This document shows positions 1 through 10,962 of a stretch of 64,000 bases of DNA, one piece after another. The position numbers and the translations under genes are program-made. Under the pieces are notes generated by a model, which was not told the DNA's origin, made no database searches, and saw only the letters and a program-made list of their open reading frames with translations. Location: contig CM043946.1 of assembly GCA_014529385.2 (NCBI GenBank), positions 20,268,077-20,332,076 on the forward strand, read 5' to 3'. The first letter of the stretch is position 1. Every line of letters begins with the position of its first letter. Source of the DNA: Adiantum capillus-veneris. Lineage: Eukaryota > Streptophyta > Polypodiopsida > Polypodiales > Pteridaceae.

Positions 1-959
1 TTGAAGCTAAAGAATCAAAGAAAGAAATTGTTAAATCAAAAGCTTTGCTTATGGGGCATCATCAATGAGAACAGGGATGCACAATTGTTAAGTTCACAGT
101 AGAGACAGATAGAGAAGCTGATAACCAATAACGTTGTTCTGAAAGACAAAAAGAAAGAGGCTATCACGATGAAGGATACCATGAAGATAATATTGGATTG
201 GAAGAGATCCATCTTCAACACACTTAGTGAGACTCACAACGTTACATGAAAAAAGCCATATTGGATAAATATATCTATCAATCATTAGTGGATATTGCTG
301 ATGGAGATGGTGATTTGACTTTGAATCTGAGTGACCTACAAAATCTTGTTGGATCAATCCAATTTGACATATAGGATAAAGCGAAAGAGTGCACCACAAC
401 TTTGGTCAATGAGGCTTTAATGGAATGTATGAAGAATCAGGATGACCTGATCGATGAAGAGTATGAAAAAGATGAAGAGGAAGAACGTCATGATTATATT
501 TCATAGAACATAGAACTTCCCTATTTTAAGTAACGGGAAAGCTTTGTGTTAGACAAAGTATAGTGTGATATGCTCATCATTGAAAGCATCAAAAAGTAAA
601 AAGCACCAAGCTAAGTGCAAAACAAGGCGTAAAAACTAGAATGATGAGTACAGATGATGAGTTTAGGTGGAAAATTTCTTACACCAAATGGCAATTTAAC
701 TTATCTTTATTGTGTGCTCTTTTGTACTGCATGTACTAAGGGATTCACTATACTTGAAGGAGACGTCACATGTGTATTGCCACTTTGTTACCTTGTAAGC
801 AAAAGTATGCTTTGTAAAGTACACTTTCACTCCCCTTTATGAACCCCTACCTTACGCTCACATGATACCATCAAAAAACCTTGAGTGAAACTCTAAGTAC
901 AATTGCTCATATTTCTTCCTTGAGACACTAAAATCATCCAAAAAAACCTTCTGCGGAGA
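1..959. other. Decayed sequence, no intact gene
   Basis: No complete gene is seen. On the plus strand a broken, strongly acidic and charged reading frame can be followed from about 240 to 505, interrupted by stops at about 373 and 505. It looks like the relic of a coding sequence (Asp/Glu/Lys-rich, no recognised motif). I do not recognise a family. The rest is AT-rich and carries only short chance ORFs. Confidence 0.4.
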
Positions 960-1335
960 AAAAAGCTATTTGACCCATTTTTAGAAATTAGAGGTACATT
1001 TTTCAATCCAAAGTTCATCAAATTTGAAGCAAATACCTACCATTCAATAATGACATTAGTTTTATCCTTGTCACTAGGTGCCATCTTGATTTGATTATAG
1101 CCATTAAAACCATCAAGAAAGCTATAAATCTCATGCCCTACTACTCCATCAAACATGGTGCCATAGTAGGAATTTATGAAAACCATGTCACTTTGTCCAC
1201 AGGCTAAATGAAACCCACAATTGATAGCTTTCCCATTTCTTCTTTCACTTGCTTTGCATAATTTGGGTTCATTCTATACCTTTGCTACACATTTAGTACT
1301 GCATCAATTAAACTTATCCTAAAAATATACGATCA
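960..1335 (-). pseudogene. Old Ty3/gypsy reverse transcriptase relic
   Basis: Read on the minus strand, this stretch gives the core of a gypsy-type RT in pieces: a segment like RMNPNYAKQVKEEMGKL, then GHEIYSFLDGFNGYNQIKMA followed by a block ending in FG-LKN. These match the expected order (primer-grip region, then the first catalytic Asp in the FxDGxxGYNQ block, then the FGL-NAP block). Several stops and at least two frameshifts separate the pieces, so it is inactive. It lies just outside the left target-site duplication of the nested copia at 1388, so it is an older insertion. Confidence 0.6.
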
Positions 1336-1387
1336 ACTCCTCTCATGTTAGTATACCTCCAAGAAAAAAACTATCAATTCTATTAAG

Positions 1388-1615
1388 TGTTGGAATTAGG
1401 GTTGCAGAAAAACATACACACCTTGGAGAAGATGAAGAAGCTCAAGGCACACAATAGAGAGTAGTATTACTTAGTGTGCACTAGAGAGATAAGTTAGCCC
1501 TAGAGTGATGGGTATATATACAATGGATGGGGATAAAAACCTCTTATTGAGGGGAAAAATTCCCCAGAGGTCCTAAGTGTGTTCACACCCATCACTACAC
1601 ATGTATATGATAACA
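1388..1615 (-). repeat. 3' LTR of copia A
   Basis: Begins TGTTGGAATTAGGG and ends ATATGATAACA on the plus strand (TG...CA ends). It matches the right-hand repeat at 26382-26578 and, in reverse complement, the LTRs of copia C at 12419 and 23284. The conserved TGTATATA stretch at about 1513 is the likely TATA region. On the minus strand a purine tract (CATGGGAGATT, about 1616-1627) precedes it and serves as polypurine tract. Confidence 0.85.
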
Positions 1616-1692
1616 AATCTCCCATGGGAGTGATATGGTGAACAAGAGTTGGCACATAATGTATAGGGAAGTGTCATGCTCTGAGTGCATGA

Positions 1693-2119
1693 TCAATCCA
1701 CAAAGGGGAGTAATCCCAAAGCTTTGCGGAAAGATTCGAACTTCTCATGAGGCAATGCCTTTATGAATAGATCTACAAGGTTGTCGAGTGTTGGCACATA
1801 AGCCAAGTTGATCTCTCTTGCTGAGGGTCTCTCCCTGACATAGTGATAATGCACCTCAATTTGCTTTGTGCGAGCATAAGAAATTGGGTTCCTTGCAATT
1901 GGAAATGTACTCTGACTGTCAGTGTAGATGATGTTGACAGTGCCCTAGCCAACACACAAATCAGCCATAAGGCATCTGAGCCATACACAAATCAACCATA
2001 AGGCATCTGAGCCATACACACTCAATCGTAGCTGTGAAGAGTGCCCTAAACTCAGCCTCACAACCAGAAGTGACCACAGTAGGTTGCTTCTTGCTTGACC
2101 ACAGTAGGTTGCTTCTTGC
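1693..2119 (-). pseudogene. Copia A RNase H, C-terminal part
   Basis: Minus-strand frames give the SSKKQPTVVTSGCEAEFRAL block (the copia RNase H signature SKKQ..V..SS.EAEY) and the C-terminal sequence HEKFESFRKALGLLPFVD before the stop at 1693-1695. Frameshifts split it into two frames. The N-terminal part of this domain continues at 10963-11180, on the other side of gypsy B, which jumped into this gene. Confidence 0.8.
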
Positions 2120-2124
2120 ATGAG

Positions 2125-2396
2125 TGTTAACTTTGCATGTCATCCTTATTATTATTATTTGTATTCAGTTATGGGCCAGGCTTGTCAATCTCGTAGGTCT
2201 ATAGTCTAGGGCTGGTGATCATTGATGAGAGGCGCACTAGACTACGCACAAAACGTGTTTAGTGCCAATTAGTTGAATGTGGGCGCATGTATGTGAAAGG
2301 GATGCACCCAACCCACAGATAAGGTTGTACAACTAGTCTTTTGATTTATTATGAACGTATGAAGCTTGCTCTTGCCTTATCTTCTTCTTTTTTCTA

Positions 2397-2466
<70 letters not shown>

Positions 2467-2685
2467 TAGGCAATCAAGTAGAAAAAGTTCGGAGGTAGCG
2501 AGGAGGGCGGTCAACAGCGTGGCGGCTTCTTCCTCTCGGTGCGCACACGGCTTCCCTCAACGGCAACAACACTGGAGGTGATTGACACGTCAATGTGCAG
2601 TCATAGAGCTTGTTTGTATGCACAGGTTGTGTGCTTTAGCCTTGTGACTCGCACATGGTGTTTAGCAAGTCCCCAACAATTGACA
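2125..2685 (+). repeat. 5' LTR of gypsy B
   Basis: Starts TGTTAACTTTGC and ends CAATTGACA. It aligns along its length with 10321-10957. It contains a (TG)n run at about 2399-2430 followed by an uninterrupted tract of 31 G (2434-2464), where the partner LTR has (TG)n followed by (GA)n instead. Confidence 0.88.
2434..2464 (+). repeat. Homopolymer G tract (31 G) in LTR
   Basis: A pure run of 31 G directly after (TG)n and AGAG. In the other LTR of the same element the same place holds a long (GA)n run (about 10672-10728). The two LTRs were identical at insertion, so this tract arose afterwards by replacement of GA by G, or it is a sequencing or assembly error. Confidence 0.9.
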
Positions 2686-3155
2686 TTTTTTGCACCGTTG
2701 CCAAGGAGCTGCTCCTCACCAGCTCCAACCGCAACCTGCACGCTGTGTTGAGATCAATTTTTACATGTGAGAAAGGTTGGAAAGTGGGTGTGTGTTGTCT
2801 GTGTGTGAAGATCTGGTTACGATAATATTAAACAATTTGCTATTTTTGGTCAATTATTGCTCTATTGCATTTTTGTTCATTGTTTTGCTGCATTTTGTCC
2901 ACTGTTTATTTGTATTTCAACGATCGGCTATTTTTTGTTTTTTGCAAATTTGTGTTAAGGCATGGTAATTTTAGTTGTTCTATAAATATATATTCTTGTA
3001 GAGGTCAACTTAAAAAAAGAAAATAAAAAAACAAAAACAAACAAAAAGCAAAAACGCCTTGCAATTGGTTGGGATTTTTGAATTGACAACCCCCCCGACT
3101 CCAACTAGGCCCTAGGCGAGAAAAAGAAAGAGCCCCGGCCTCAAACTCAATTTTG

Positions 3156-3190
<35 letters not shown>

Positions 3191-3238
3191 GGAAGTAGGG
3201 TCCTCCATAGCTTACTTCCAAGTGAAACAATAGTGGGT
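2686..3238 (+). other. Gypsy B 5' leader
   Basis: Non-coding leader between the 5' LTR and the inserted gag-only element. It begins with the TGCACCGTTGCC motif, is AT-rich, and carries a TA microsatellite at about 3156-3190. No gag ORF is present. The gag, protease and polymerase part of gypsy B that should follow is absent from the window. Confidence 0.6.
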
Positions 3239-3541
3239 TGATGGGAATGGTATCGTGCTAGCTAGGGTGGATGAAAGAGATACATGGTGCACACAAGTGA
3301 GTGTGTGTTGGCTTGATTATCACTCAAGAAAATTAGTTCCAAGATCAACTAACTTGGACTCATAACTTTGCTAAGCCATCACAAGCTCACCATAAACAAG
3401 AGAGATGTAATGCAAAATAGACGTGTTTATTCATTCATGAAATGAGCTTTAACTAGCTCTACAGCCTTGCACCACTACATGTGGGATAATTCCACCTTTC
3501 TCTCCTTGACTCATATTCTAGGACAAAGCTCACACTTTACA
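3239..3541 (-). repeat. 3' LTR of the gag-only element
   Basis: On the minus strand it starts TGTAAAGTGTGAGC directly after the purine tract and ends ACCATTCCCATCA. Its last 58 bases recur at 5982-6039 with four visible differences. Confidence 0.75.
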
Positions 3542-3773
3542 ATTCTCCCCTTGAGGTTTGGACTACGAAGAAACTAAAGAACTGACATCTCTAGCACACT
3601 TCAATCTAGGAGCAAAAGAACATCTTCAATCCAGGAGACAAACTACCTCTAATCCAAGAGATAATCAAATAACTCACCTCAAACAGGTGTATAAAATTGA
3701 GACCAAGCTAGTCCAAGCTATCTCCAAACAAATACAATTGTAGGGGAAAGGAAAAACAAAAAAAAGGGTAGAG

Positions 3774-4467
3774 AATGTCGTCGTAGACTAGAAGGCTATT
3801 TCCGCCTTCTTCTTCATCTTCATCTTTGTCTTCTTCTACCAAATACACTTTGGGCCTTGGATTTTTGCTGGTGCTACCTCTGTCCCTTTTGAAACACTTG
3901 GAAGGAAGATGACCCTTCTTCCCACAAATGTTGCAAGTCTTTGATGCTAGACAGTCCTTTTGCTATGTGCCCTTCTTTGCCACACTTGAAACAAGTCTTG
4001 CTACCATTGCCAATTGCAAAATCTCCTCCCCCTGAAGTAGCATTCCTCCCTTGCTTCTTTTCCTCGGACATTAAAGAGTTGATGACATCTTGAAAATCTA
4101 GTGTTGGATCCTTCTCCTCAATGATGGTCATGATCTGGTCAAAACTAGGTGGTAAGGCTGTTAGAAGAACCGCGATTTTGTCCTCCATTGGTACTACACT
4201 GTTTACATAGACTAGTTGTGTGGTCATGCTTTTGAGGCGATTGACCAAGCTTGCAATATATTCGTTGTGTTCCATTTGCAATTTGTATAGAGCTTTCTTT
4301 AAGCTTACTTTGCTTTTCTTTTTCCTAGCTCCAAAGTTTTTTCCTAGTGCTTCCCATGTAGCTGATGAGCTATCACAATCATCAATAAAGTGTACATAAT
4401 TGTCATGTAGTGTGGTGATTATGATTCCTAATGCCTGCTTGTCCTTTGCTTGATTTTGTGCATTCAT
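3774..4467 (-). pseudogene. Copia-type gag (UBN2 family) with two zinc knuckles, one frameshift
   Basis: The main frame (4467-3874) codes for a capsid-like gag: the HDNYVHFIDDCDSSSATWEAL region, then KKALYKLQMEHNEYIASLVNRL and LLTALPPSFDQIMTII, all typical of the UBN2/gag_pre family. It is followed by a CCHC knuckle starting CFKCGKEGHIAK. One extra A in an A-run near 3960 shifts the frame. In the next frame the first knuckle is completed (KDC) and a second follows (CNICGKKGHLPSKC), then an acidic tail (EEDKDEDEEEGG). So the intact ancestor was a gag of roughly 230 residues with two knuckles. This is the only coding unit in its element, so it must have relied on pol supplied in trans. Confidence 0.8.
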
Positions 4468-4676
4468 AGCTCATGTCAGTATTTGTGCACCAGTTGTAGA
4501 TGTTGGATCAGTGAGCGTTGATTTTACTATACCCCACAACTGCTTTTTCATTAAGTAACCTTTCAACTTGTTTTGCCAAGTATGAAAGCCCTCCCCGTTA
4601 AATTTCCCAAGCCCCTTTTTACCCCTCGGAATGATAGAAAAATTGTTTTAAGTTGTTATACTTGACTGCAAAGTTT

Positions 4677-4678
<2 letters not shown>

Positions 4679-4767
<89 letters not shown>
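4679..4767 (+). repeat. (GA)n microsatellite
   Basis: About 44 uninterrupted GA units in the leader of the gag-only element. Confidence 0.97.
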
Positions 4768-4770
<3 letters not shown>

Positions 4771-5360
4771 CTTTTAATTCTTCTTTGATGCCTTCGGTGT
4801 GCTCAATGTAGCTCCCCTTTGAACCTTTGAACTTTGTGAAGCTCCCCTTCACCAAGGTGAAGCCCCTCTTCACAATAGTCTTTCGCTTGGAGAAGCCTTC
4901 TTTGAAAGTCGAGGAAGCCTTGAGGGTTTTGAATGCCTTTTGGAAAGCTTGAAGATTGATCCCTTTTGAGGGCTCAATTATCTACCATTGAGTGGGTTTG
5001 AAACCTTCTTGAATGTTTGACTTTGTTGAAATTCGGGGGAAGCAGGTCCTTAACGGGCTCGAACTGGATTTCTTCTGCAGGTGTGACAGGCCGCCAATAA
5101 GGTTTGTAGGGGCTTAAGGTGCCTTAAGAGCCCATTGGAATAGGGTGGGAGCTTAAGCCAGAGTGCGGGACTATGGGCTTCAGGATCCGGGCAATGGGCA
5201 GTCTATCGGGCAGGCGGGCATCAACAGGCAGCCCTTTCGGCAGGCGGGGGCAACGGGCACCAAAGAGAGAAAAAAAATGTTTTTCCCTATGCGCGCGTGC
5301 TTAGCCGCTCAACCAAGACATTAGGCAAGATTTTGTCAAAGGTGTGAAATCCGGCCATGA

Positions 5361-5433
5361 GCCCACAAATGGGTGATTGACCCCACGACTCTCACGGGTC
5401 AATGCTCTAACGCTAGTGAGCTAGCCAAGAGAC
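5361..5433 (-). other. tRNA-like sequence (possible SINE head or captured tRNA relic)
   Basis: On the minus strand the stretch carries TAGCTCACTAGCGTTAGAGC (5404-5423), a good match to the D-arm/A-box of a tRNA. It is followed by an anticodon-arm-like segment and then GGGTCAATCACC, a degraded T-arm/B-box. The spacing is about right for a tRNA, but the acceptor stem does not pair cleanly and the T-loop lacks the TTCGA core, so it is not a working tRNA gene. A tRNA-derived SINE head or a pseudogene captured in the leader is more likely. Confidence 0.45.
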
Positions 5434-5981
5434 CATATGACTTTGCTTGTGAACACTTGTCTTATCCTTATTTTTGGCAGAGATCATTCATGCACACACC
5501 ACTCCACACATACCTTTTATAGGGAGGGATGATTAGGGGCTAATTTCCTCGAAAGCTAAGTTATCAAGCAGTCAATTAAGGGCTGCAAAATGGAGGATTT
5601 TTGATGGCTTGATAAGATGGCCGAACGGGGTGCGATTGAAGCATGCGAGAGCTCTACGGAATGGCTTTGATGAGCACTTCACGCACACATAAATTGCACT
5701 ACCCAATGGTGGCTTTTGTGAGAGTTATGATGCGATGGAGTAGGCTGAGAATGAGCACAATTAAAGAGAAAATTGAACATACAATCAATGCTAAATACAG
5801 GCTCCCCTTCACCTAATCACCAAAGGATAGTGGAGCATGCTCTTGCCCAAATGGTGATTAGGGATTGGGATTATTAAGCTAATGCAAATAGATTAGATAA
5901 TGTTAGTTAAAAAATGCTCATCATTAACCTATAAAAGCATAACAACAATCCTAGCTAGCATACCGTAGCTTTGATACCACT

Positions 5982-6039
5982 TGATGGGAATGGTATTGTG
6001 CTAGCTAGGGCGGATGAAAGAGAAACATGGTGCACACAA
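5982..6039 (-). repeat. Truncated 5' LTR of the gag-only element
   Basis: Shares TGATGGGAATGGTAT and the CTAGCTAGGG/GGATGAAAGAGA blocks with 3239-3296, up to GTGCACACAA. After that the left copy continues with LTR sequence (GTGAGTGTG) while this copy enters gypsy B pol. About 245 bp of LTR and all the gypsy gag-PR-RT sequence expected next to it are gone, which marks a deletion junction at 6039/6040. Confidence 0.75.
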
Positions 6040-6660
6040 ACCATAAAGGAGTTCAAAGATTCATGGGCCATGTTGGTTATTATCAACGGTTTATTTTAAA
6101 CTTCGTTGAGAGAGCTTGTCCATTGTACACGCTTCTTATTGAGTTTCATTGGACTGGGGAGTGTGACCATGCTTATGAGTTATTGAAAAAGGCCCTGACA
6201 AGTGCCCCAATCCTACAAGTGACCGACCTGAACACAATCTTCCATGTGCATATTGATGCATCAAACTTTGCTATTGGGTGTGTTCTAACTCAACCAGGAA
6301 GCATAAATTAGACTACCCTATTAGCTTTGCAAGTCGCCAATTAAATGATGCTGAGATGAACTACACCACTAGAGAGAGAAGGTTTAGCTATGATTTATGT
6401 TGTAAAGAAATTTTGATACTACCTTCTTGCTACCAAGTTTGTGTTTTACATAGATCATGAAGCGTTGTTGCATTTAGTAAACAAGCCATGTTCCATGGGA
6501 AGAATCACACGATGGTTGTTAATTTTGCTCGAGTTTGATTTCCCTGTTATTGTAAGACCTGGCAAGAAACATGTTATGGTAGATCATTTGTCTTGCATAG
6601 CAATCGTGAATCCCCTATTGGAGTTGATGACGAATTGCATGATACTTCCCTATTTATAGT
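6040..6660 (+). pseudogene. Gypsy B RT C-terminus and RNase H
   Basis: Starts inside the region just after the RT palm (VQRFMGHVGYYQRFILNF) and continues through the start of RNase H (APILQVTDLNTIFHVHIDAS, with the first catalytic Asp in HIDAS), PISFASRQLNDAEMNYTT, and then after a frameshift the YIDHEALLHLVNK and LLEFDFPVIVRPGKKHVMVDHLS blocks. Three frames are needed, so it is broken. The N-terminal palm with the catalytic YxDD is absent because of the deletion at 6039. Confidence 0.85.
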
Positions 6661-6666
6661 TGAGAC

Positions 6667-7880
6667 AGTGCCTAAATGGAGTGAAAAGAATGTAACTTTT
6701 TAGTTGATGGGTTTCACCCCAAAGAGCTTCAAAAGGATTTAGCTCGGAAGTTAATCAAGAAATGCAAACCTTATGTCTTGATTGCCAAAACTCTCTATAA
6801 GCAAGGAAAAGATGACATTCTTAGACGTTGTGCCCATGAGGATGAATATTTGTACATTTTTCAAGAAGCACACATGGTTGTAACTGGTGGTCACTTTTCA
6901 GGAGAATTCACTGCTAAAAGGTATTACAATCAGGCTATTGGTGGCCACTTTATTTAATGATGCATCACTCTTGATGAAAGGATGTGATGAATGCCAACGT
7001 TATGCAAAACCACAAAGAAAAGGTAAGATGCCTTTACATCCTATTAAGGTGACCCAACTATTTGAAAAGTGGAGTTTAGATTTTGTAGGGCCAATTAGTC
7101 CGATAGCCCGTAATACTCAATCCCTATATATCATTGTGGCTATTGACTATGTGACAAAATGGGCCAAAGCTAAAGCTGCATGCAATGCCGATGCAAAGAC
7201 AACAACTAGGTTCCTCTTTGAAAACATTATTACACGATTTGGATGTCCCTTTGAGATTGTGAGTGACAATGGTGCCCATTTTATAAATGAAGTGATAAAA
7301 GAACTCACCTCAGAATTCATGATATTCCACCATAAATCTACACCTTATTCTCCACAAGTAGATGGTCAAGCCAAGAGTACCAACAAGACTCTAATTTCTA
7401 TCTTAACTAAGACGATAGAGGCTCATCATACAGTTTGGGACTTGAAGCTTACATCAGCTCTATGGGCTTATCATACTGCTTATAAAGTGGCCATTGATTG
7501 CAATTTGTTTAAAATGGTGTATGGTCAAGAAGTAGGAATGCCATGGGAGTTTGTCATTCCTAGTCTTCGAGTATCTTCTCAAGAAGGTTGGGATAATAAC
7601 CCATTAGTTGAGCGTTTATATATCCTCGAAAGGCTAGAAGAAGAGAGGCGGCTGGCTGTGTGGAATTCCCTTGTGGAGAAAGAAGTGATTTGATCGCCAT
7701 TTAAAGAACAAGGACAACAAAGTCGGTGATAAAGTTCTTATGTATGGAGTGCGTAATGAGAAAAAAAAAGTTAAATACGTTGGCAAAGGTCCATATAGAG
7801 TATGTGAAATTACCCCACAAGGTACCCTTTGAGTGGAGACTCTAGACGGAGATGAAACCATTGGATTCCTCAATGGGAGT
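6667..7880 (+). pseudogene. Gypsy B integrase with E-to-K catalytic change
   Basis: The longest open part is 6887-7693. Upstream, in broken frames, the HHCC zinc module is visible (an EAH...GGH pair, then CDECQR). The DDE core follows: WSLDFVGP (first Asp), IVSDNGAHF (second Asp), then YSPQVDGQAKSTNK, where the expected catalytic Glu of GQxEStNK is Lys. That substitution alone should abolish strand transfer. The C-terminal part continues to about 7880 past two frame breaks, with KVLMYGVRNEKKKVKYVGKGPYRV and a terminal LNGSKLKGYYDP block typical of Tat/Athila-type gypsy integrases. Confidence 0.87.
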
Positions 7881-8096
7881 AAACTCAAAGGATACTATGA
7901 TCCTCTAAGCCAAGGGAAATTATGTGCCATCCATCAAAAGAAAAAGCTGAGTTAAAAAAAGATACAAGCCAGGATTGAATCTTGAGAGTGATAACAACGT
8001 ATTAGATGCCAACAAGAAGCCAATCTGGGTGTACACATTCATTCCAAGTATGACGATTCTATAGACTTTGAATCGCCTCTACGGTACCCAATCGAG

Positions 8097-8720
8097 TTGA
8101 ATAGCTCCTATGGGAAAGTACTATATAATGCATTATTGGACATAGGAGCTCAACATAATTTGTTATCCTATGGAGTCTGGTGTCATCTAAGAAAACCACC
8201 CTTATCCACAAGTACCATCCAAGTCAAGGGTTTCAATAAGAAGAAGACCACCGTTTTTGGAATCCTACACACTCCTGTCATTTATGACAATGGGACTGTG
8301 GTTCAAAGCTTTTTGGTCATGCCTATTGGCACGATGGAGGGTAACATAAACGTAGGGTGCACGTGGATGTCTGCAACTAAATGTAGTATAGATTGGGAAA
8401 TCGGGAGTATCATGACACAGAAACCAACTCTCAACCCTACCCCTCAAGCAACAGTCCTTGAGTTATGGCCTCTCAAGGAATCACATGACAAAACATTACA
8501 GATCCAAGAGGTTAAAACATTCATACATGTAGCAGAAACCTCTAAAACTTCAACTTCCATGCCTAAAACAAATAATGTGGCACCAAGGAATCAACGTGTT
8601 TTGATAAGGGGAACATACAAATGGGTCCCTAAAGCTTCATTAATGACCGCTTCTGATGCTCAATCTGGTTCAAACAAGAAGCCTCATAAGAGACACCCCA
8701 CTCGCCCCACAAAATGTTAG
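8097..8720 (+). CDS. Aspartic-protease-like ORF downstream of the integrase
   Basis: A 207-codon open frame starting about 220 bases after the integrase terminus. Residues 9-30 (VLYNALLDIGAQHNLLSYGV) have the layout of a retroviral aspartic protease active site, with DIG where DTG or DSG is expected. Around residues 74-103 comes FLVMPIGTMEGNINVGCTW followed by KCSIDWEIG, resembling the second half (the IILG-x-x-W region then xxxIDW). The remainder is a Pro/Thr/Ser/Lys-rich tail with the phrase GTYKWVPK. Gypsy protease normally sits between gag and RT, so a protease-like domain after integrase is unusual. It may be an extra ORF of this lineage or a displaced copy. The T-to-I change suggests it is inactive. 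The frame could extend upstream of the Met used here. Confidence 0.55.
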   Translation: MNSSYGKVLYNALLDIGAQHNLLSYGVWCHLRKPPLSTSTIQVKGFNKKKTTVFGILHTPVIYDNGTVVQSFLVMPIGTMEGNINVGCTWMSATKCSIDWEIGSIMTQKPTLNPTPQATVLELWPLKESHDKTLQIQEVKTFIHVAETSKTSTSMPKTNNVAPRNQRVLIRGTYKWVPKASLMTASDAQSGSNKKPHKRHPTRPTKC

Positions 8721-10320
8721 AAAATGTTACGTTGGATTCCTAAATGACTATTAGAAGCCTAAGGTTACTATGACAAAAATGATCAAATCTGGGTGCCTAA
8801 ACATAAATTGTGTTCTTCCCTATCACCTACAGACCCATGTGAGTCGAATCTTGTAGCTATGGAGCCAATCAAAGACGGCGGGAAGGGAACAATTACAGAA
8901 TACTACACACCTGTTCCAGAGCTAGTTTGGGTAGCAAAGCAAGAACAATTTTTATCACTTAGCTCAGGAATAGGAAAGTCGAATGAAGCTTCATGTTTTT
9001 CATCCACATAAATACAAACTCCTACACAACCTCCACCTACCACTATAAATATCCAGAAAAAGAAGAAAGAATTAGCACCTCCCATTGTAAGTTCACCACC
9101 TAAAGCAATGTTGCAAGTAAGTTCATGGGAGAGTACCTTACCACCCTTGCAACTTGATGAAACACCTCGGGTGGCAGAAAAATATTGGTCAAAGTCCTCA
9201 CCTATTACAACTTGGAACAAGTGGTTTCAAAGGGTGAAAAAATCTTTCCACAAAAATTGATCTACCCAAGAAAGAGGGGAGTGTTTGTTCACATCCATCA
9301 TTAAACAAAAAAACAAAACAGTAAAAGAGCAAGAGCTATCAGACAAAAAGCTTGGAACCAACAAGATTTGTTCCATAAACCAAAACTCATAGTGACACAT
9401 CATGCACAATGACACAACCCTTATGATATTTGCAAACTAACCAAAATCTATCTGTGTCTACAAATAGATACAGTACACTAGAGTCATCCATTCCTACTTG
9501 GACTGAGAGGTACCCTCTTTACTTTTATCAAGTGTTTCACATGGTATACCCTGTGCTTACCTCTTAATGGGATTTGGTAGATACACTAGCGGGTGAGAAA
9601 AAAATTGAGAAATTAGAATGGTTGACATGTCTCTTGACCACGATTGATCCGTACTCAATAGAGAACGGCTCTCCAATTGCACAAGCTTATCTTTTTGAGA
9701 AAGATGAATATCCACACCTAGTGACCTTAGTGAACCTAGGTGTATCTGATGATGAGGAAGATTTACATGATTTCATGGATGGAACACTGGTCTCACTAAG
9801 GATGACTTTATCTATCTTGACGATGCTGAGGATAGTGATTTAGACTTAGGGCTGCCAGTCCATCTATACAATATCCTGTTCCCTTGAACCTATAGGGGGG
9901 TGTAAATAGATAGGTTAGGGCTCTTTTATGTTGTTTTCATTCTATTTAACAAGGGTTGGTGCCTCTTTCCACTGATGTGCCTCCTAGAGGTATTTCTTAG
10001 TGTTTTCTAGTGTTTACAGGAACGTATTGTAGTAGTTGGGCTTTCGAACATCATGCAATTTTTTTCCAAGTCCACTCATCGAATCGAGCACGATGGCCAC
10101 TACAAACATGTGTTTCTTGTCCATTGTCATTGCTTGTTGTCTTTTCTATTATCCATGTTTATCTGCTTTAATCGTGACTGGTAGCAAAATGTTCAACACA
10201 TTTGCTTAGTATTAGACACTATATTTGATATAATTTTATGTAATAGTCCCTTATCTAGGTTTATTAATCAAGAATTTTGGCTAAGCTAATTTGACCAGAT
10301 TTACATCAGAAAGGGGGGCA
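8721..10320 (+). other. Gypsy B 3' region with decayed ORFs and polypurine tract
   Basis: After the stop at 8718-8720 short frames continue, with recurring motifs of the form WxPK or WVAK (about 8745, 8790, 8925), similar to the GTYKWVPK phrase before it. They look like a decayed repeat-containing extension of the preceding ORF. A further open stretch at 9574-9843 codes for an acidic segment (LGVSDDEEDLHDF) of no recognised family. From 9850 to 10310 no coding is seen. The region ends with the polypurine tract AAGGGGGG (10311-10318) directly before the 3' LTR. Confidence 0.5.
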
Positions 10321-10957
<637 letters not shown>

Positions 10958-10962
10958 ATGAG

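Larger units (their letters stand above)
3239..6039 (-). mobile_element. Gag-only, copia-like non-autonomous LTR element (TR-GAG type)
   Basis: Minus-strand element inside gypsy B. Its 3' LTR (3239-3541) is preceded on the minus strand by a polypurine tract (CAAGGGGAGAA). Next to the right-hand repeat (5982-6039) lies a primer site matching tRNA-Met (GTGGTATCAAAGC, about 5967-5981). Between them there is one coding unit only, a copia-type gag (about 3774-4467), and a long leader with a GA microsatellite and a tRNA-like stretch. No protease, integrase or RT is present, the layout known as TR-GAG. The right repeat keeps only the last 58 bp of the LTR and then joins gypsy B pol directly, so no target duplication can be scored. 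Confidence 0.75.

Noticed and set aside
5361-5433. Functional tRNA gene
   Set aside because: The T-loop core is degraded and the acceptor stem does not pair, so it is described only as tRNA-like.
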